Of a DNA stretch of 64,000 nucleotides, positions 11,534-22,039 are shown piece by piece. A model generated the notes under the pieces. It was not told the origin of the DNA. It did not search any database and worked only from the letters and a program-made list of their open reading frames with translations. Location: positions 16,985 to 80,984 of the forward strand of contig JAGFNQ010008306.1 of assembly GCA_024364735.1 (NCBI GenBank), in the 5' to 3' direction. Position 1 is the first letter of the stretch. Every line of letters starts with the position of its first letter. Source of the DNA: Boesenbergia rotunda (taxonomy: Eukaryota > Streptophyta > Magnoliopsida > Zingiberales > Zingiberaceae). The position numbers and the translations under genes are program-made.

Positions 11534-12150
11534 GTTGTTGGTCGTCGGTCGTTGACGGTGGTCGTCGGTCACTGGTTGCGCCGCCGACCGTCGTCAGTCG
11601 TCGGTCGCCGATCGCCGGCCGATCGTCGGTCGTCGCCGGACGATCGCCGGTCGTCGCCGGCCGATCGCCGGTCGTCGCCGGCCGATCGCAGGTCGTCGCC
11701 GGCCGTCGCCGGTCATCGATCGTCGGCCGTCACCGGTCGTCGGTCGTCGATCGTCGGCCGTCGTCGGTCGCCGGTCGTCGATCGCCGGCCGTCGCCAGTC
11801 GCCGATCACCGGCCGTCGCTGGTCGTCGGTCGCCGATCGCTGGCCGTCGCCGGTCGTCGGTCGTCGGTCGCCGGTCGTCGCCGGCCGCCAGCGGTGGTCG
11901 CCGGTCGCCGGCCGCCGGCGGTTGTCGCCTGTCGCCGGTCGCCGGCCGCCGGCGGTTGTCGCCTGTCGCCGGTCGCCGGCCGCCGGCGGTTGTCGCTGGC
12001 CGCCGGTGGCCGCCGGCCGGTGGCCGCCGGTCGCCGGCCGCCGGCGGTGGTCGCCGGCCGCCGGCGGTGGTCGCCGGCCGCCGGCGGTGGTCGCCGGCCG
12101 CCGGCGGTGGTCGCCGGCCGCCAGCGGTGGCGACCGTCGTTGTCAATCGT
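11534..12150. repeat. GC-rich minisatellite of (gtcgccgg)-type units
   Basis: More than 600 bp built from variants of cgtcgccggtcgtcggccg and, on the right, near-perfect ~21-bp units made of gtggtcgccgg plus ccgccggcg (12030-12125). The array is open in several frames on both strands, which is why it yields Arg/Pro/Ala-rich ORFs of up to 203 codons; none is a credible gene. GC content is extreme against AT-rich flanks. Confidence 0.9.
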
Positions 12151-12237
12151 CGTTCGTGAATAACGCTTTCGAAAGTTAATAAATTATAACGGTTATTTTC
12201 GTCTTAAATGTAAATATTGAAGGATAATTTTAGAAAA

Positions 12238-12533
12238 AAATTGCATAACCCCGGAATCAAGAAAAACCTTAGGGGGCGTTTGGTTTGCATTTTCCAGTCT
12301 ATTTTTCATTTTCATTTTCTGTAGAAAATGTGGTTTTCTGGAAAACATGTTTGGTTTGCATTTTCCAATTTTATTTTCCAGAAAAAAATATAGCATTTTC
12401 TGGAAAACTGGAGAATGAAAAAAAGTCATTTTCCAGAAAACTAGAAAATGCGATTTTCTGGAAAATGAAAATGGAAAATGGAACAAACCAAACGCCCCCT
12501 CCTAAAGTTTTCCGATTCCTGGTTGCATGACCC
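12238..12533. mobile_element. palindromic MITE nested in the Harbinger-like element
   Basis: Strong inverted repeat: left gggggcgtttggtttgcatt, right the complement of agggggcgtttggtttg, with further outer pairing (ttgcataaccccggaatc against the complement of gattcctggttgcatga). The interior is repeated (t)tttccagaaaa and ttttctggaaaa blocks in both orientations, so the whole can fold into a hairpin. A diverged copy lies at 55716-55930. No clean TSD was seen. Confidence 0.75.
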
Positions 12534-12665
12534 TTTTGCTGACGTATTGGGCATCGATCATTACTTGGGAATCGCTCATTATCGAAACCAAATAAGGTTT
12601 TCGTTGATAACCTTGGATGGATAACCAAGATTATCAAATATAACTACCAATCAAATGCACCCTAA

Positions 12666-13960
12666 AGATTAGTCTTCAAATTGGTTTCCTCGAGCACCTA
12701 ATTTTTCAGGATAGTTGACTTCTCCAATAATGGCAAATCCAGGAATTGTAGTGCGCCTGGATTAAAAATGGCCTCCGAATGGATCTCCAGGCTAAAAGTC
12801 CTTTTTTTTATTTAGGAATTTAAAATAAATGTGATGAACAAGTAAAATTAACATAACCATTAGTTGGACCTCTCGGCTATAGTCCGAGCAAGCTTATGCA
12901 GGGCTCTACTCGTGGTCTCCAAGCATTATGGGGGAGGTTCCCGAGCATCCAACTTCCCCCAGCACTTAATGTGCATGTGGTAACAACCCATTTAGGCTCA
13001 ATAGCGATTGGACAATGTAATGCTTGATCTCAATTTTTGTTAAATTATCTAGTTTACATACATTGTCCACGTGGAGATTCCGCAACAGTTGTCCCCCTAA
13101 TAGCCCGATAGGGAGAAAAGCTAGCAAACACGTGGTCTCACATTAGGAATTTTAGGGTTATAAACAAGCTAAATTGAGCCAAATTTGAGTGTTCAAACTT
13201 GTTTGATAATAATGTAATTGAGCTAAGTCGAGCTTAAAATAAATCAAGCTTTTGAAATGATTATTCAAATTTTACTTGATTTATTTTTTACGAACTCGAA
13301 TTTGATTCAAACTTGACTTAAGTTTTGTTTATTTAGATGTCATCAATTAAGTTTGATTTGAACTTGATTCGTTTAAATGTTATTAAATTTTCAATTCAAA
13401 CTTATTTTATTGTTTAAATTTTTTATTTATTTGACTGTTTATTGAATTTGACAATTCAAATTTATTTATTCATTTTATTTATTTATTATTATTTAATATT
13501 AATGAATATGATTTACGAATATCATTAATAAATATTGTTGACTAATATTAATAAATTGGACACATAATTATTCATGTTTGTTTATTTATTTTAACGAGTT
13601 ATTCGAATTTATTTATTTAATTGATTTTTTTTTATGTATACAGAAATATATTTTTATTAAATTAAACATCAAAGTTGTCTACGACCATTAATTCATTTAC
13701 CATTCTAAGGAATTCTGTCCAACAGTTGTTATCCAATAGCTTGGTGAGGATAACAACGGTTCCCTAATATCCTATCAGAGCTAACAACTCGAGAAAAGGT
13801 CGGCAAACACATACTGTTCAAGATAGAGATTCCTTCTTGCCAACTATATAATGACCAACGAAGATAAACTTAGGTACGATTGATTTTCTCCTTGTGAATG
13901 GAGACAACTCTTCTCTAAAAAAAAAAATTCTCTCTAACTAACATTTTAATTTTTCACTTT
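12666..13960. other. non-coding stretch left of element A
   Basis: No gene seen. 13190-13640 is AT-rich with repeated aagcttg/ttcaaact and ttaataaatatt motifs, similar in style (opposite orientation) to 42290-42600, and may be an old MITE. caacagttgt occurs twice, near 13084 and 13720. Confidence 0.4.
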
Positions 13961-13965
13961 CTTTC

Positions 13966-14836
13966 TGTTGGATATCATCTGAATGAAAAGGGAGGTGTGA
14001 AGGAAAGAAACTCCTTAGTGAGTGGAACTTTAATCCCACATTAAGAGTTTCTAGTGAATGGAAAGGGAGGTGGAGGATAAAGAGACTCCATTGTGAGTAG
14101 GGCTTTAGTCCCACATTGGGAGTTTTAAGGCATAATTGTTGTTTTATATTGTTTCACAAGTATATTAGTTGTGAACAAATGCAAGTGGAGAGACTCTCTC
14201 TCATGCGTGAGTGCGCAGGGGATGCAAATCTAGAGCCCAAATTTGTACTGAACCAAGTGAACTCGTGTGCGTGCACGACTTGCACGCGTCGAATGTCCGA
14301 CCGGTCTAGGCAAAATTTGTCCAAGTAGATGAACCAAATTTTATTTTTTTGCAAAATTTAATGCAAAATCAGTAACCCTCGGACATTTTGATTACTGCGA
14401 AGGTGACCGAGAGCAAAATAGATATAGAGAGAAGAAATTATCTTCCACCTCCTTTCCGACCTCCCTTGATAGCGATTGGGTACTTCCTCAGTTCGCCACG
14501 AGCAACAAGTGCTTCGTTGTACCCGTGGTCCCGCTATTGTATCCTGAGAGACAGATGCCCATCGGAGAATCGAAGCACCGTCGGAGGAGGATAAATCTGT
14601 TTCAAGAAAACTGCGCTGCGCAGACCTCAGCAACTTCTTGGTCGGGTGACGTTCGACTACTGCTCGGGAGCTCGGGAGATACTTATCGGGAGATTCTGCT
14701 CGGAAATTCCAGCTCGAGAATTCTTCAAAAAAAGAGGCATAAAAGACAGCTCGGGCCACTCAACAGATAAATTGAAAATTGTGTATTCCAATTTATATCT
14801 TGTTCACTCTAAAAAAAGAGAGCATTTCCTCCAACA
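13966..14836 (+). repeat. 5' LTR of element A
   Basis: Begins TGTTGGATATCATCTGAATG and ends TTTCCTCCAACA. It contains two copies of a gaatg(g/a)aaagggaggtg...cccacatt segment near 13981 and 14055. Compared with the 3' LTR it lacks about 180 bp around 14320-14350. Confidence 0.9.
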
Positions 14837-14865
14837 ATCTTGAAACAAATTTCGTTTTTGTTGAG

Positions 14866-16277
14866 ATGGCCATGGAAAGTGTTAAGGTGAAACAGACTCA
14901 TCACCAGGCCCCCTCCGCCCCGATTGGGAATGCCCCGATCAACCATGGGGAAAAACCAGAGAAGTTCACTGCGTTGAACTTCAAGAGGTCGCAGCAAAAG
15001 ATGCTCTTCTACCTGACCACACTCAATCTGGCTCGATTCTTGACCGAGGACCCTCCCAAGCATGTTGAGGTTGCTGATGTGGAGGCTTGGACTCATTCTG
15101 AGTACGTATGTTGAAACTACATCCTCAACTGTCTGGCCGACTCGTTGTATGCTGTGTACAACACGAAGAGAACGACTAAGGAGCTGTGGGAGTCCTTGAA
15201 CAAGAAATACAAGACGAAGGATGCAGGTGCCAAGAAATTCATTGTAGGTCAATTCCCGGACTACAAGATGGTTGACTCCAAGACAGTGATTAGCCAAGTC
15301 CAGGAGTTTCAGGTGATCCTATATGAGATCCACTCAGAAGGTATGGTTCTGAGTGAAACCTTCTAGGTAGCAGCCATCATTGAGAAGTTGCCTCCCGGTT
15401 GGAAGGATTTCAAGAACTACCTGAAGCACAAGTGGAAGGAGATGAATGTGGAGGAACTCGTTGTTAGACTTCGCATCGAAGAAGACAATAAGGGTTTAGA
15501 GAAAAATATGTTATTTCAGGCTACTGTAAAAGCCAACGTGGTCGAGCACGGACAAAGCTCGAAACGGAAGAATTTCAAATCTTCCAAGCTGGGACCCAGA
15601 GGAGGCATCACCAAGAAGTTCTCTGGGAAGTGCTATAACTGTGGCCGAGTTGGCCACAAATCTTCGGAATGCAAGAAACCGAAGAAGAAGCAGGAGGCCA
15701 ACCTGAACGAGGGACCAGAAATGGAAGACCTTTGTGCCGTGGTCTCTGAATTGAACCTGGTGGGTTCAAACCCGCGACAATGGTGGATCGATACTGGAGC
15801 CACTAGACATGTGTGCTGCAATAAGGAACTGCTCCACAATTTTGAAGAAATTAGTGGAGAGAAGCTGCTCATGGGGAACTCGACAACCTCAGACATCATG
15901 GGCCAAGGGAAAGTGGTGCTGAAGATGACCTCGGGCAAGCACCTCACTCTAACCAATGTGTTGTATGTTCCGGAGATTCGAAAGAATCAAGTGTCCGGTT
16001 CATTATTAAGCAAGCATGACTTTTGCATTGTGTTTGAGTCCGATAGAGTTGTACTGTCGAAAAAGGAAATATTTGTGGGAAAGGGCTATGTACCTGATGG
16101 GCTGTTTAAGCTCAGTGTAATGACTATTAGGCCTAAGATAAATAAAATTGAGAGCTCTTCCATTTATATGCTTGAGTCTTCTTTTTATGGCATGGTAGAC
16201 TAGGACATGTGAATTACGATGTGGTTCGTAAATTAATAAACATGCAAAGTATACTGACATTCCACCTTGACCCAAAA

Positions 16278-16309
<32 letters not shown>

Positions 16310-16729
16310 GACAAGGTCATCCTTTCAACACGTTGAAAGAAGCAACAAACCACTCGGCCTAATTCACACCGACGTATGTGACCTTAAAGGTACACCGACA
16401 CGTGGTGGGAATCAGTACTTCATTACTTTTGTTGATGATAACACAAAATACTGTTATGTGTATCTTCTCAAAAGCAAGGATGAAGCTATAAAGAAATTTG
16501 TTCTCTACAAGAATGAGGTTGAAAACCAACTTAATAAGAAGATTAAGGTGGTTCGAAGCGACCGAGGAGGTGAATATGTATCACCATTCGTTGAGTTGTG
16601 TGCTGAACATGAGATCAGACACGAAACAACAGCTCCTTATACCCCTCAGCAAAATGGAGTTGCTGAGAGAAAGAATCGAACTCTTAAGGAGATGATGAAT
16701 GCTCTTCTATTGAGCTCTGGACTGCCATA
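14866..16729 (+). pseudogene. element A gag, protease and integrase core (part 1 of 3)
   Basis: Start MAMESVKVKQ at 14866. Gag runs to about 15690 and ends in a CCHC zinc knuckle (CYNCGRVGHKSSEC, 15631-15672) in a Lys-rich context. The aspartic protease motif WWIDTGATRHV lies at about 15781-15813. The integrase core holds HTDVCDLKG, RSDRGGEYVS and TPQQNGVAERKNRTLKEMM, giving the D-D-E residues. In-frame stops at 15112, 15366 and 16201 kill the protein. The frame ends at SGLPY, where element C is inserted (TSD ccata at 16725-16729). Gag would package the RNA; protease and integrase mature and insert the copy. Confidence 0.88.
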
Positions 16730-17676
16730 TGTTGGTGCCCCGGTTGGTTTTGATGCGATCAACCAAGTTAGGTTAGGTCCTGTTGGTTTTAATCCCTCTG
16801 CTAAGTGTGCAGGAACTTAGGTACGGAGGAAGTCGAGCGTAAGACGCAGTGGACGAGAAGGATTGCGCGGGGAAGTGAGCCGACGGGCTCAGTACAATCT
16901 GAGGGACGCGGAAGCTGCGGAAGAGTACACCGGTGGAGCGAGAAGGACGTGCGCGGTGTCCGAGGAACGAGAAGCCAGGAGGAAGGACGCTCGAGGGGCG
17001 AAAGGCTGGAGTCGGGTTCGGGTGAGCCTAACTTCGGTTGGCCGGAAATCACCCAGAAGACGAAGAATCAAAAAGATAGTCCAAGCGCCCAAAAGAAACG
17101 AAAAAGATATTTGGTGCCAAAGAGGATCGAACCCAAGCCCTCTACCAAACAAACTAACCCACTTACCAATTGGGATGAAGGGCGATGGCAATTAATTAAT
17201 GGCGCTATTGCTACTTATAGTTTACAACATCGATATAGAGATTCCCACAACATACTCGAGCGAGATAAAGTTTTAATTAAAATAATTAAAACTTAAAGGA
17301 TAATGTTACATTATCCTTTAATCAAATCCAATGGATGCAGTTTAATCCCATCTAAGATCAACCATCCAGATTACATCCATGGATCAACGGCCAAGAGAAA
17401 AGTGATCAACAATCAACAATCCAGATTCATTCGCTTAGACTATAAATAGACTTAGAGGTTTGCTTTAGAATTCAATTCTTTCTGTAATTTCTTTAAGTCT
17501 AAGTGTGCTTCAGTTGTAAGGCTTCTCCGCCACAAGGAGATTTTCTGATTGAGCGTTAACCGTCTTGGAAGCAACGACCAAGTTGCAACCAAGTTTTTCT
17601 TAAAGACGAGTGCCCTCTTGTTTTATTTCTTAACCGTCTATTCACCCCCCTCTAGCCGGACCAACCCGATCCTTCA
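16730..17676 (+). repeat. 5' LTR of element C
   Basis: TGTTGGTGCCCCGG to ...CGATCCTTCA, 947 bp, with tataaatag at 17441 and a C-rich run (ttcacccccc) near the 3' end, as in the other Sirevirus-like LTRs of this window. Around 17124-17170 the minus strand reads ttggtagagggc and ggttcgatcct, tRNA box-like motifs too close together for a real tRNA. Confidence 0.93.
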
Positions 17677-17677
17677 A

Positions 17678-17690
17678 TTGGTATCAGAGC
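17678..17690 (+). other. primer-binding site of element C
   Basis: TTGGTATCAGAGC directly after the 5' LTR is complementary to the 3' end of initiator tRNA-Met, the usual primer of plant copia elements. Confidence 0.85.
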
Positions 17691-17739
17691 CAGGTTGCCG
17701 CAGAAGGACTAACCGCCAACTGCAGCAAATCTCAAGAAG

Positions 17740-19128
17740 ATGGTTGGACCAGTGATATACCCGCCTAAGTTTGAGGGGGAGTTCACGGCATGGAAATGGA
17801 AGATGCAGGTATTTTTTGTTACTGATTATGAGTTATTAATTATTATGAAAAATGGCTATGCAGCTCCAAAAGATAATGAAGGAAAGATCAAGGATCCTGA
17901 CTCCTGGAATAAGAAGGAGCAAGTAGACGCAGTTGCTAACGGAAAGGCAGAATTCCATCTGCTGACCGTCCTCCCAGAGCAAGATGTCAACCGGATTGGT
18001 AAGTACGAATCGGCGAAGGAACTTTGGGAAAAGTTTCTCGAACTGCACGAAGGCACCTCGGACGCAAAGCTGGCGCGACGAGATGTTCTTCGAAACCGAC
18101 TAACAAATCTCCGGATAGAAAATGGAGAATCTGTGGCGAGATTGCATGCTAAGGTAAAAGAACTAATCACAAGCCTCGAAAATCTCGGAGAAACGGTGAC
18201 CAACCGCGATGCACAAAGGTATGCGCTAAACGCATTTCCGAGAACCCCGGAATGGACCTCGATAATCGACGCATATTATATTTCAAAAGATTTAGAGGTA
18301 AGTACGTTAGAACAGTTATTTTCTATTCTAGAACTTCATGAATCTCGTTTTGTAGAAAAGAACAGAAAAGCAGACAACGTCGCACTGAACACAAGGAAGA
18401 TCCAACTCGACGAAGAATCTTCAACAGACGATGAAGAAACAGCACTAGCGGTAAGAAAGTTGTATAAATTCATTAATACTAATCGCTCTAAAAATGTGCA
18501 GAGAAAGAAGAAACGTACGATCCGATGTTACAACAGCAACGAGGAGGGACACCTGAAAGATCAGTGCCCCAAACTCAAGAATCAGCCAAAGAAGAAAAAG
18601 GCACTGAAAGCTACCTGGGACAAGACTTCGTCAGATGAATCGGAAGCCGAAGAATTCGTTGGACTTGCACTGATGGCAAGTCACCAAGATGAAGATGAAG
18701 AAAGTACCTCGGAAGAAAGTAGCAACGAAGGGGAAATCCCTAACTTCGAAACTGACCCGGTAAGTGAGGTATGCTTACTTCCACCTGCTCGAATTTACTC
18801 TATACTAAAATCTATGCTAAAGTCGATGAATAAATTAAAAATAGCAAACTCTGAATTAAAAGAAAAATTAGTCACTCCATGCTCATCTGATCTATCTGAC
18901 CAACTGAAAATAGAGAATGAAAATTTAAAAAATTTAGTAGAAAAATTAGAAAATGATATTGCATGTTTAAGAACTAAAAAGAATTTTTATCCTGAAAATC
19001 TGAATTGGTATGTTAAAAATCACAGGGGTCAACTTAGAAAAGTGACCAAGAACTATATTCCTCCTAGATTTTTAATTAACCCTGTAGATAGGAACTTATT
19101 TTGGGTTCCAAAGTCTATTTTAAGTTGA
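17740..19128 (+). CDS. element C Gag protein, intact
   Basis: A 462-codon frame without stops, start ATG 63 bp after the 5' LTR. The N-terminal half has the Sirevirus/copia Gag layout: YPPKFEGEFTAWKWKMQVFF, then LWEKFLELHEGT and a VARLHAKVKELITSLENLGE-type helix region (UBN2-like). A Lys/Arg-rich stretch leads to one zinc knuckle at about residues 264-277 (CYNSNEEGHLKDQC), where the second Cys of the CX2CX4HX4C motif is Ser. The C-terminal third is acidic (many Glu/Asp/Ser) and then coiled-coil-like (ELKEKL, ENLKNLVEKLEND). Gag would build the particle; all enzymes must come from another element. It differs from its neighbours in being open over its whole length. The damaged knuckle may reduce RNA packaging. 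Confidence 0.88.
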   Translation: MVGPVIYPPKFEGEFTAWKWKMQVFFVTDYELLIIMKNGYAAPKDNEGKIKDPDSWNKKEQVDAVANGKAEFHLLTVLPEQDVNRIGKYESAKELWEKFLELHEGTSDAKLARRDVLRNRLTNLRIENGESVARLHAKVKELITSLENLGETVTNRDAQRYALNAFPRTPEWTSIIDAYYISKDLEVSTLEQLFSILELHESRFVEKNRKADNVALNTRKIQLDEESSTDDEETALAVRKLYKFINTNRSKNVQRKKKRTIRCYNSNEEGHLKDQCPKLKNQPKKKKALKATWDKTSSDESEAEEFVGLALMASHQDEDEESTSEESSNEGEIPNFETDPVSEVCLLPPARIYSILKSMLKSMNKLKIANSELKEKLVTPCSSDLSDQLKIENENLKNLVEKLENDIACLRTKKNFYPENLNWYVKNHRGQLRKVTKNYIPPRFLINPVDRNLFWVPKSILS

Positions 19129-20021
19129 TTATTTTTCTTTCTATTACATATGCGCTTATTATCTGACATTTTTTTTATATTAGGAAATTTAGTTTGATTA
19201 ATTGTTACTAAATAAAAATTGTATCTCTAACTTTTCCAAATGCATAATCTTGTTGTCTATATACGAAGAATTTTTTTTTAACACGTTTCGAATTTTCATG
19301 ATTTTATGTTCAAAATTCAAATCTTAAATATTAAAAATAGAAAACAAAGTTATTTTCTCAGATCTGATTTTTCCATGATTTAGATATAATTAAAAGAATT
19401 TAATAAAATTTTTATTCGAATATTTGAAGCAATTTTGAATTTTTAAATATTTTTTCTTCAAAAATTCTATTCTGTTGGGTTTTAATTTATTTTTAGACTT
19501 GTTGATCGAATTTAAGATTAAAATTTTTTTTTACAACCCCATATACCTATCATCGTTGTATACAAAATATTTCAGATTTGTTAATTGATATTTCAATTTT
19601 CTATAAATATTTTACTAAAATCAAATTTTTATTTAAAAAAAAATCGATAGAAGGATATTTTGACCAGATCCAAATTTTTAGAATCTTTACATCAGATGTT
19701 GAGTCTGTCAAATGTTTTTTTTTAATTTTATAAGTCAATTTTAGAATTTTAAAAATTAAATTTCGAATTACTAAATCAAAAGGTGTTTGATATTAATACT
19801 TTTCCTTTCCCTAGTTTCTTTCCCTATTTTTGCTGTGATCAAAGGGGGAGAGTAGCCTGAAGTTCAGGGGGAGAGTAGCCTGAAGTTCAGGGGGAGATGA
19901 TAGTTTTGCATGTCAAAATTTTTTCCCATGCTTAACTGCTTAATTTAGTTTTACTAAATTCCTTATTTTTTGGTTTATCCCTAACTAAACTTGGGTTGAT
20001 GCACATCAAAAAGGGGGAGAT
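19129..20021 (+). other. non-coding 3' region and polypurine tract of element C
   Basis: Very AT-rich, no ORF. Near 19840-19895 the motif gggggaga(g) occurs three times, spaced by tagcctgaagttca in direct repeat; the final aaaaagggggaga at 20009-20020 primes plus-strand synthesis and abuts the LTR. Confidence 0.8.
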
Positions 20022-20942
20022 TGTTGGTGCCCCGGTTGGTTTTGATGCGATCAACCAAATTAGGTTAGGTCCTGTTGGTTTTAATCCCTCTGCTAAGTGT
20101 GCAGGAACTTAGGTACGGAGGAAGTCGAGCGTAAGACGCAGTGGACGAGAAGGATTGCGCGGGGAAGTGAGCCGACGGGCTCAGTACAATCCGAGGGACG
20201 CGGAAGCTGCGGAAGAGTACACCGGTGGAGCGAGAAGGACGTGCGCGGTGTCCGAGGAACGAGAAGCCAGGAGGAAGGACGCTCGAGGGGCGAAAGGCCG
20301 GAGTCGGGTTCGGGTGAGCCTAATTTCGGTTGGCCGGAAATCACCCAGAAGACGAAGAATCAAAAAGATAGTCCAAGCGCCCAAAAGAAACGAAAAAGAT
20401 ATTTAGTGCCAAAGAGGATCGAACCCAATTACCAATTGGGATGAAAGGCGATGGCAATTAATTGTTAGCGCTATTGCTACTTATAGTTTACAACATCGAT
20501 ATGGAGATTCCCACAACATACTCGAGCGAGATAAAGTTTTAATTAAAATAATTAAAACTTAAAGGATAATGTTACATTATCCTTTAATCAAATCCAATGG
20601 ATGCAGTTTAATCCCATCTAAGATCAACCATCCAGATTACATCCATGGATCAACGGCCAAGAGAAAAGTGATCAACAATCAACAATCCAGATTCATTCGC
20701 TTAGGCTATAAATAGACTTAGAGGTTTGCTTTAGAATTCAATTCTTTCTGTAATTTCTTTAAGTCTAAGTGTGCTTCAGTTGTAAGGCTTCTCCGCCACA
20801 AGGAGATTTTCTGATTGAGCGTTAACCGTCTTGGAAGCAACGACCAAGTTGCAACCAAGTTTTTCTTAAAGACGAGTGCCCTCTTGTTTTATTTCTTAAC
20901 CGTCTATTCACCCCCCTCTAGCCGGACCAACCCGATCCTTCA
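20022..20942 (+). repeat. 3' LTR of element C
   Basis: 921 bp, near-identical to the 5' copy. By eye about 11 substitutions, mostly transitions, and a 26-bp deletion that removes the ctctaccaaacaaac part just after gatcgaaccc. TATA box at 20707. Confidence 0.93.
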
Positions 20943-22039
20943 CCATACTCCATGTGAGGGGAAGTTATGTTAACAACTAATTACCTTTTAAATAAGGTCC
21001 CTCGGAAGAAAATAGATAAGAGTCATTATGAGTTATGGAATGGAAGACGATCATCCTACAAATATTTGCGAGTGTGGGGGTGTCTTGCAAAAGTTTTGGT
21101 GTCTGATCCGAAGAAGATTAAGATAGAACCAAAAACTATTGATTGCATATTTATCAGATATGCACACAATAGCAGTGCGTATCGATTTTATGTTTATGAG
21201 TCACAATTACCGGATATACACAAGAACTCGATAATAGAATCAAGAAATGCCTCATTCTTTGAGCATGTATTTCTATATAAGACCCGAGAGGATGCTAGCT
21301 CCTCAAAACGGGTGAAGGAAATACCAGAGAAAGAATAAGAGGATGATGAACCAGTTGAGGTTGCGCTTCAGCGGAGTAAGAGAGCTCGGGTGGAAAAATC
21401 TTATGGACCAGATTTTATCACTTTCATACTGGAAGGTGAATCCCAAAGCTACTCAGAAGCTGTGAACTCTTCTGAGGGACCTCACTGGAAGGAGGCAATT
21501 GCATCTGAGATAAAATCTATTTTGCAAAATCACACTTGGGAACTTGTGGGCCTTCCTCCGGGGAGTAAACCATTAGGTTGCAAGTGGATCTTCAAGAAGA
21601 AGATAAAATTAGATGACACAATTGACAAGTATAAGGCCAGGTTGGTAATTAAAGGTTACTGACAACAAAAAGGTCTTGATTACTTTGATACGTATTCTCC
21701 GGTGTCGAGAATAACTTCCATTAGAGTGTTGTTGACTATTGTTGTTCTATAGAACTTGGAAATACATCAGATGGATGTAAAGACGGTCTTTCTAAATGGA
21801 GATTTAGAAGAGGAAATTTACATGGAGCAACTTGAGGGATTTTCTGTGCTAGGACAGAATAACCAGGTTTCCAAATTGGTGAAGTCTTTATACGGCTTAA
21901 AACAAGCTCTAAAGCAGTGACATGAGAAATTTGATAATGTCATGCGAGAAGGTGGATTCAAAATCAATGAATATGATAAATGTGTTTACATGAAAGCCAC
22001 AGAAGATGACTTTGTCATATTGTGCTTATATGTAGATGA
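20943..22039 (+). pseudogene. element A integrase C-terminus and RT N-terminal part (part 2 of 3)
   Basis: After the second ccata the frame resumes in the integrase C-terminal part (MLTTNYLLNKVPRKKIDKSH, WGCLAKVLV) after a TGA that replaces a Trp-like codon. RT follows with [45 protein letters not shown] and KSLYGLKQA. In-frame stops at about 21336, 21660, 21750 and 21918. It ends at LCLYVD plus two bases of the second catalytic Asp codon, where element B is inserted. Confidence 0.88.

Larger units (their letters stand above)
11234..12662. mobile_element. TIR element, PIF/Harbinger-like, non-autonomous
   Basis: The ends are imperfect inverted repeats: left AGGTACGTTTGGTTC with ATATAACCTTGGTAAT, right the complement of GGGTGCATTTGATTGG with ATAATCTTGGTTAT. 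Both sides are flanked by TAA (11231-11233 and 12663-12665), matching the 3-bp TSD of PIF/Harbinger elements. No transposase is present; the interior is a GC-rich minisatellite and a second palindromic element. Superfamily assignment rests on TSD and GTTTGGTT-style ends only. Confidence 0.6.
16730..20942 (+). mobile_element. Element C: gag-only LTR retrotransposon (non-autonomous, copia-like)
   Basis: LTRs 16730-17676 and 20022-20942, 5-bp TSD ccata (16725-16729, 20943-20947), a primer site TGGTATCAGAGC right after the 5' LTR, one long gag ORF, about 890 bp of non-coding sequence, and a polypurine tract. There is no protease, integrase, RT or RNase H, and no trace of them, so this is a gag-only (TR-GAG) design rather than a simple decay product. 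The LTRs differ by about 11 substitutions and one 26-bp deletion by eye, making it one of the younger insertions here. Confidence 0.93.

Noticed and set aside
11552..12179. Several long Arg/Pro/Ala-rich ORFs on both strands
   Set aside because: They come from the GC minisatellite, which lacks stop codons in most frames; composition is purely repeat-derived.
17120..17185. tRNA gene on the minus strand of the C LTR
   Set aside because: Only short box-like motifs, too close together and without paired acceptor stems.
16801..17296. ORFs of 83-163 codons on both strands of the C LTR, also at 20093-20444
   Set aside because: Shared by the two LTRs by descent, overlapping on both strands, changed by the 26-bp deletion; no start context or motif.
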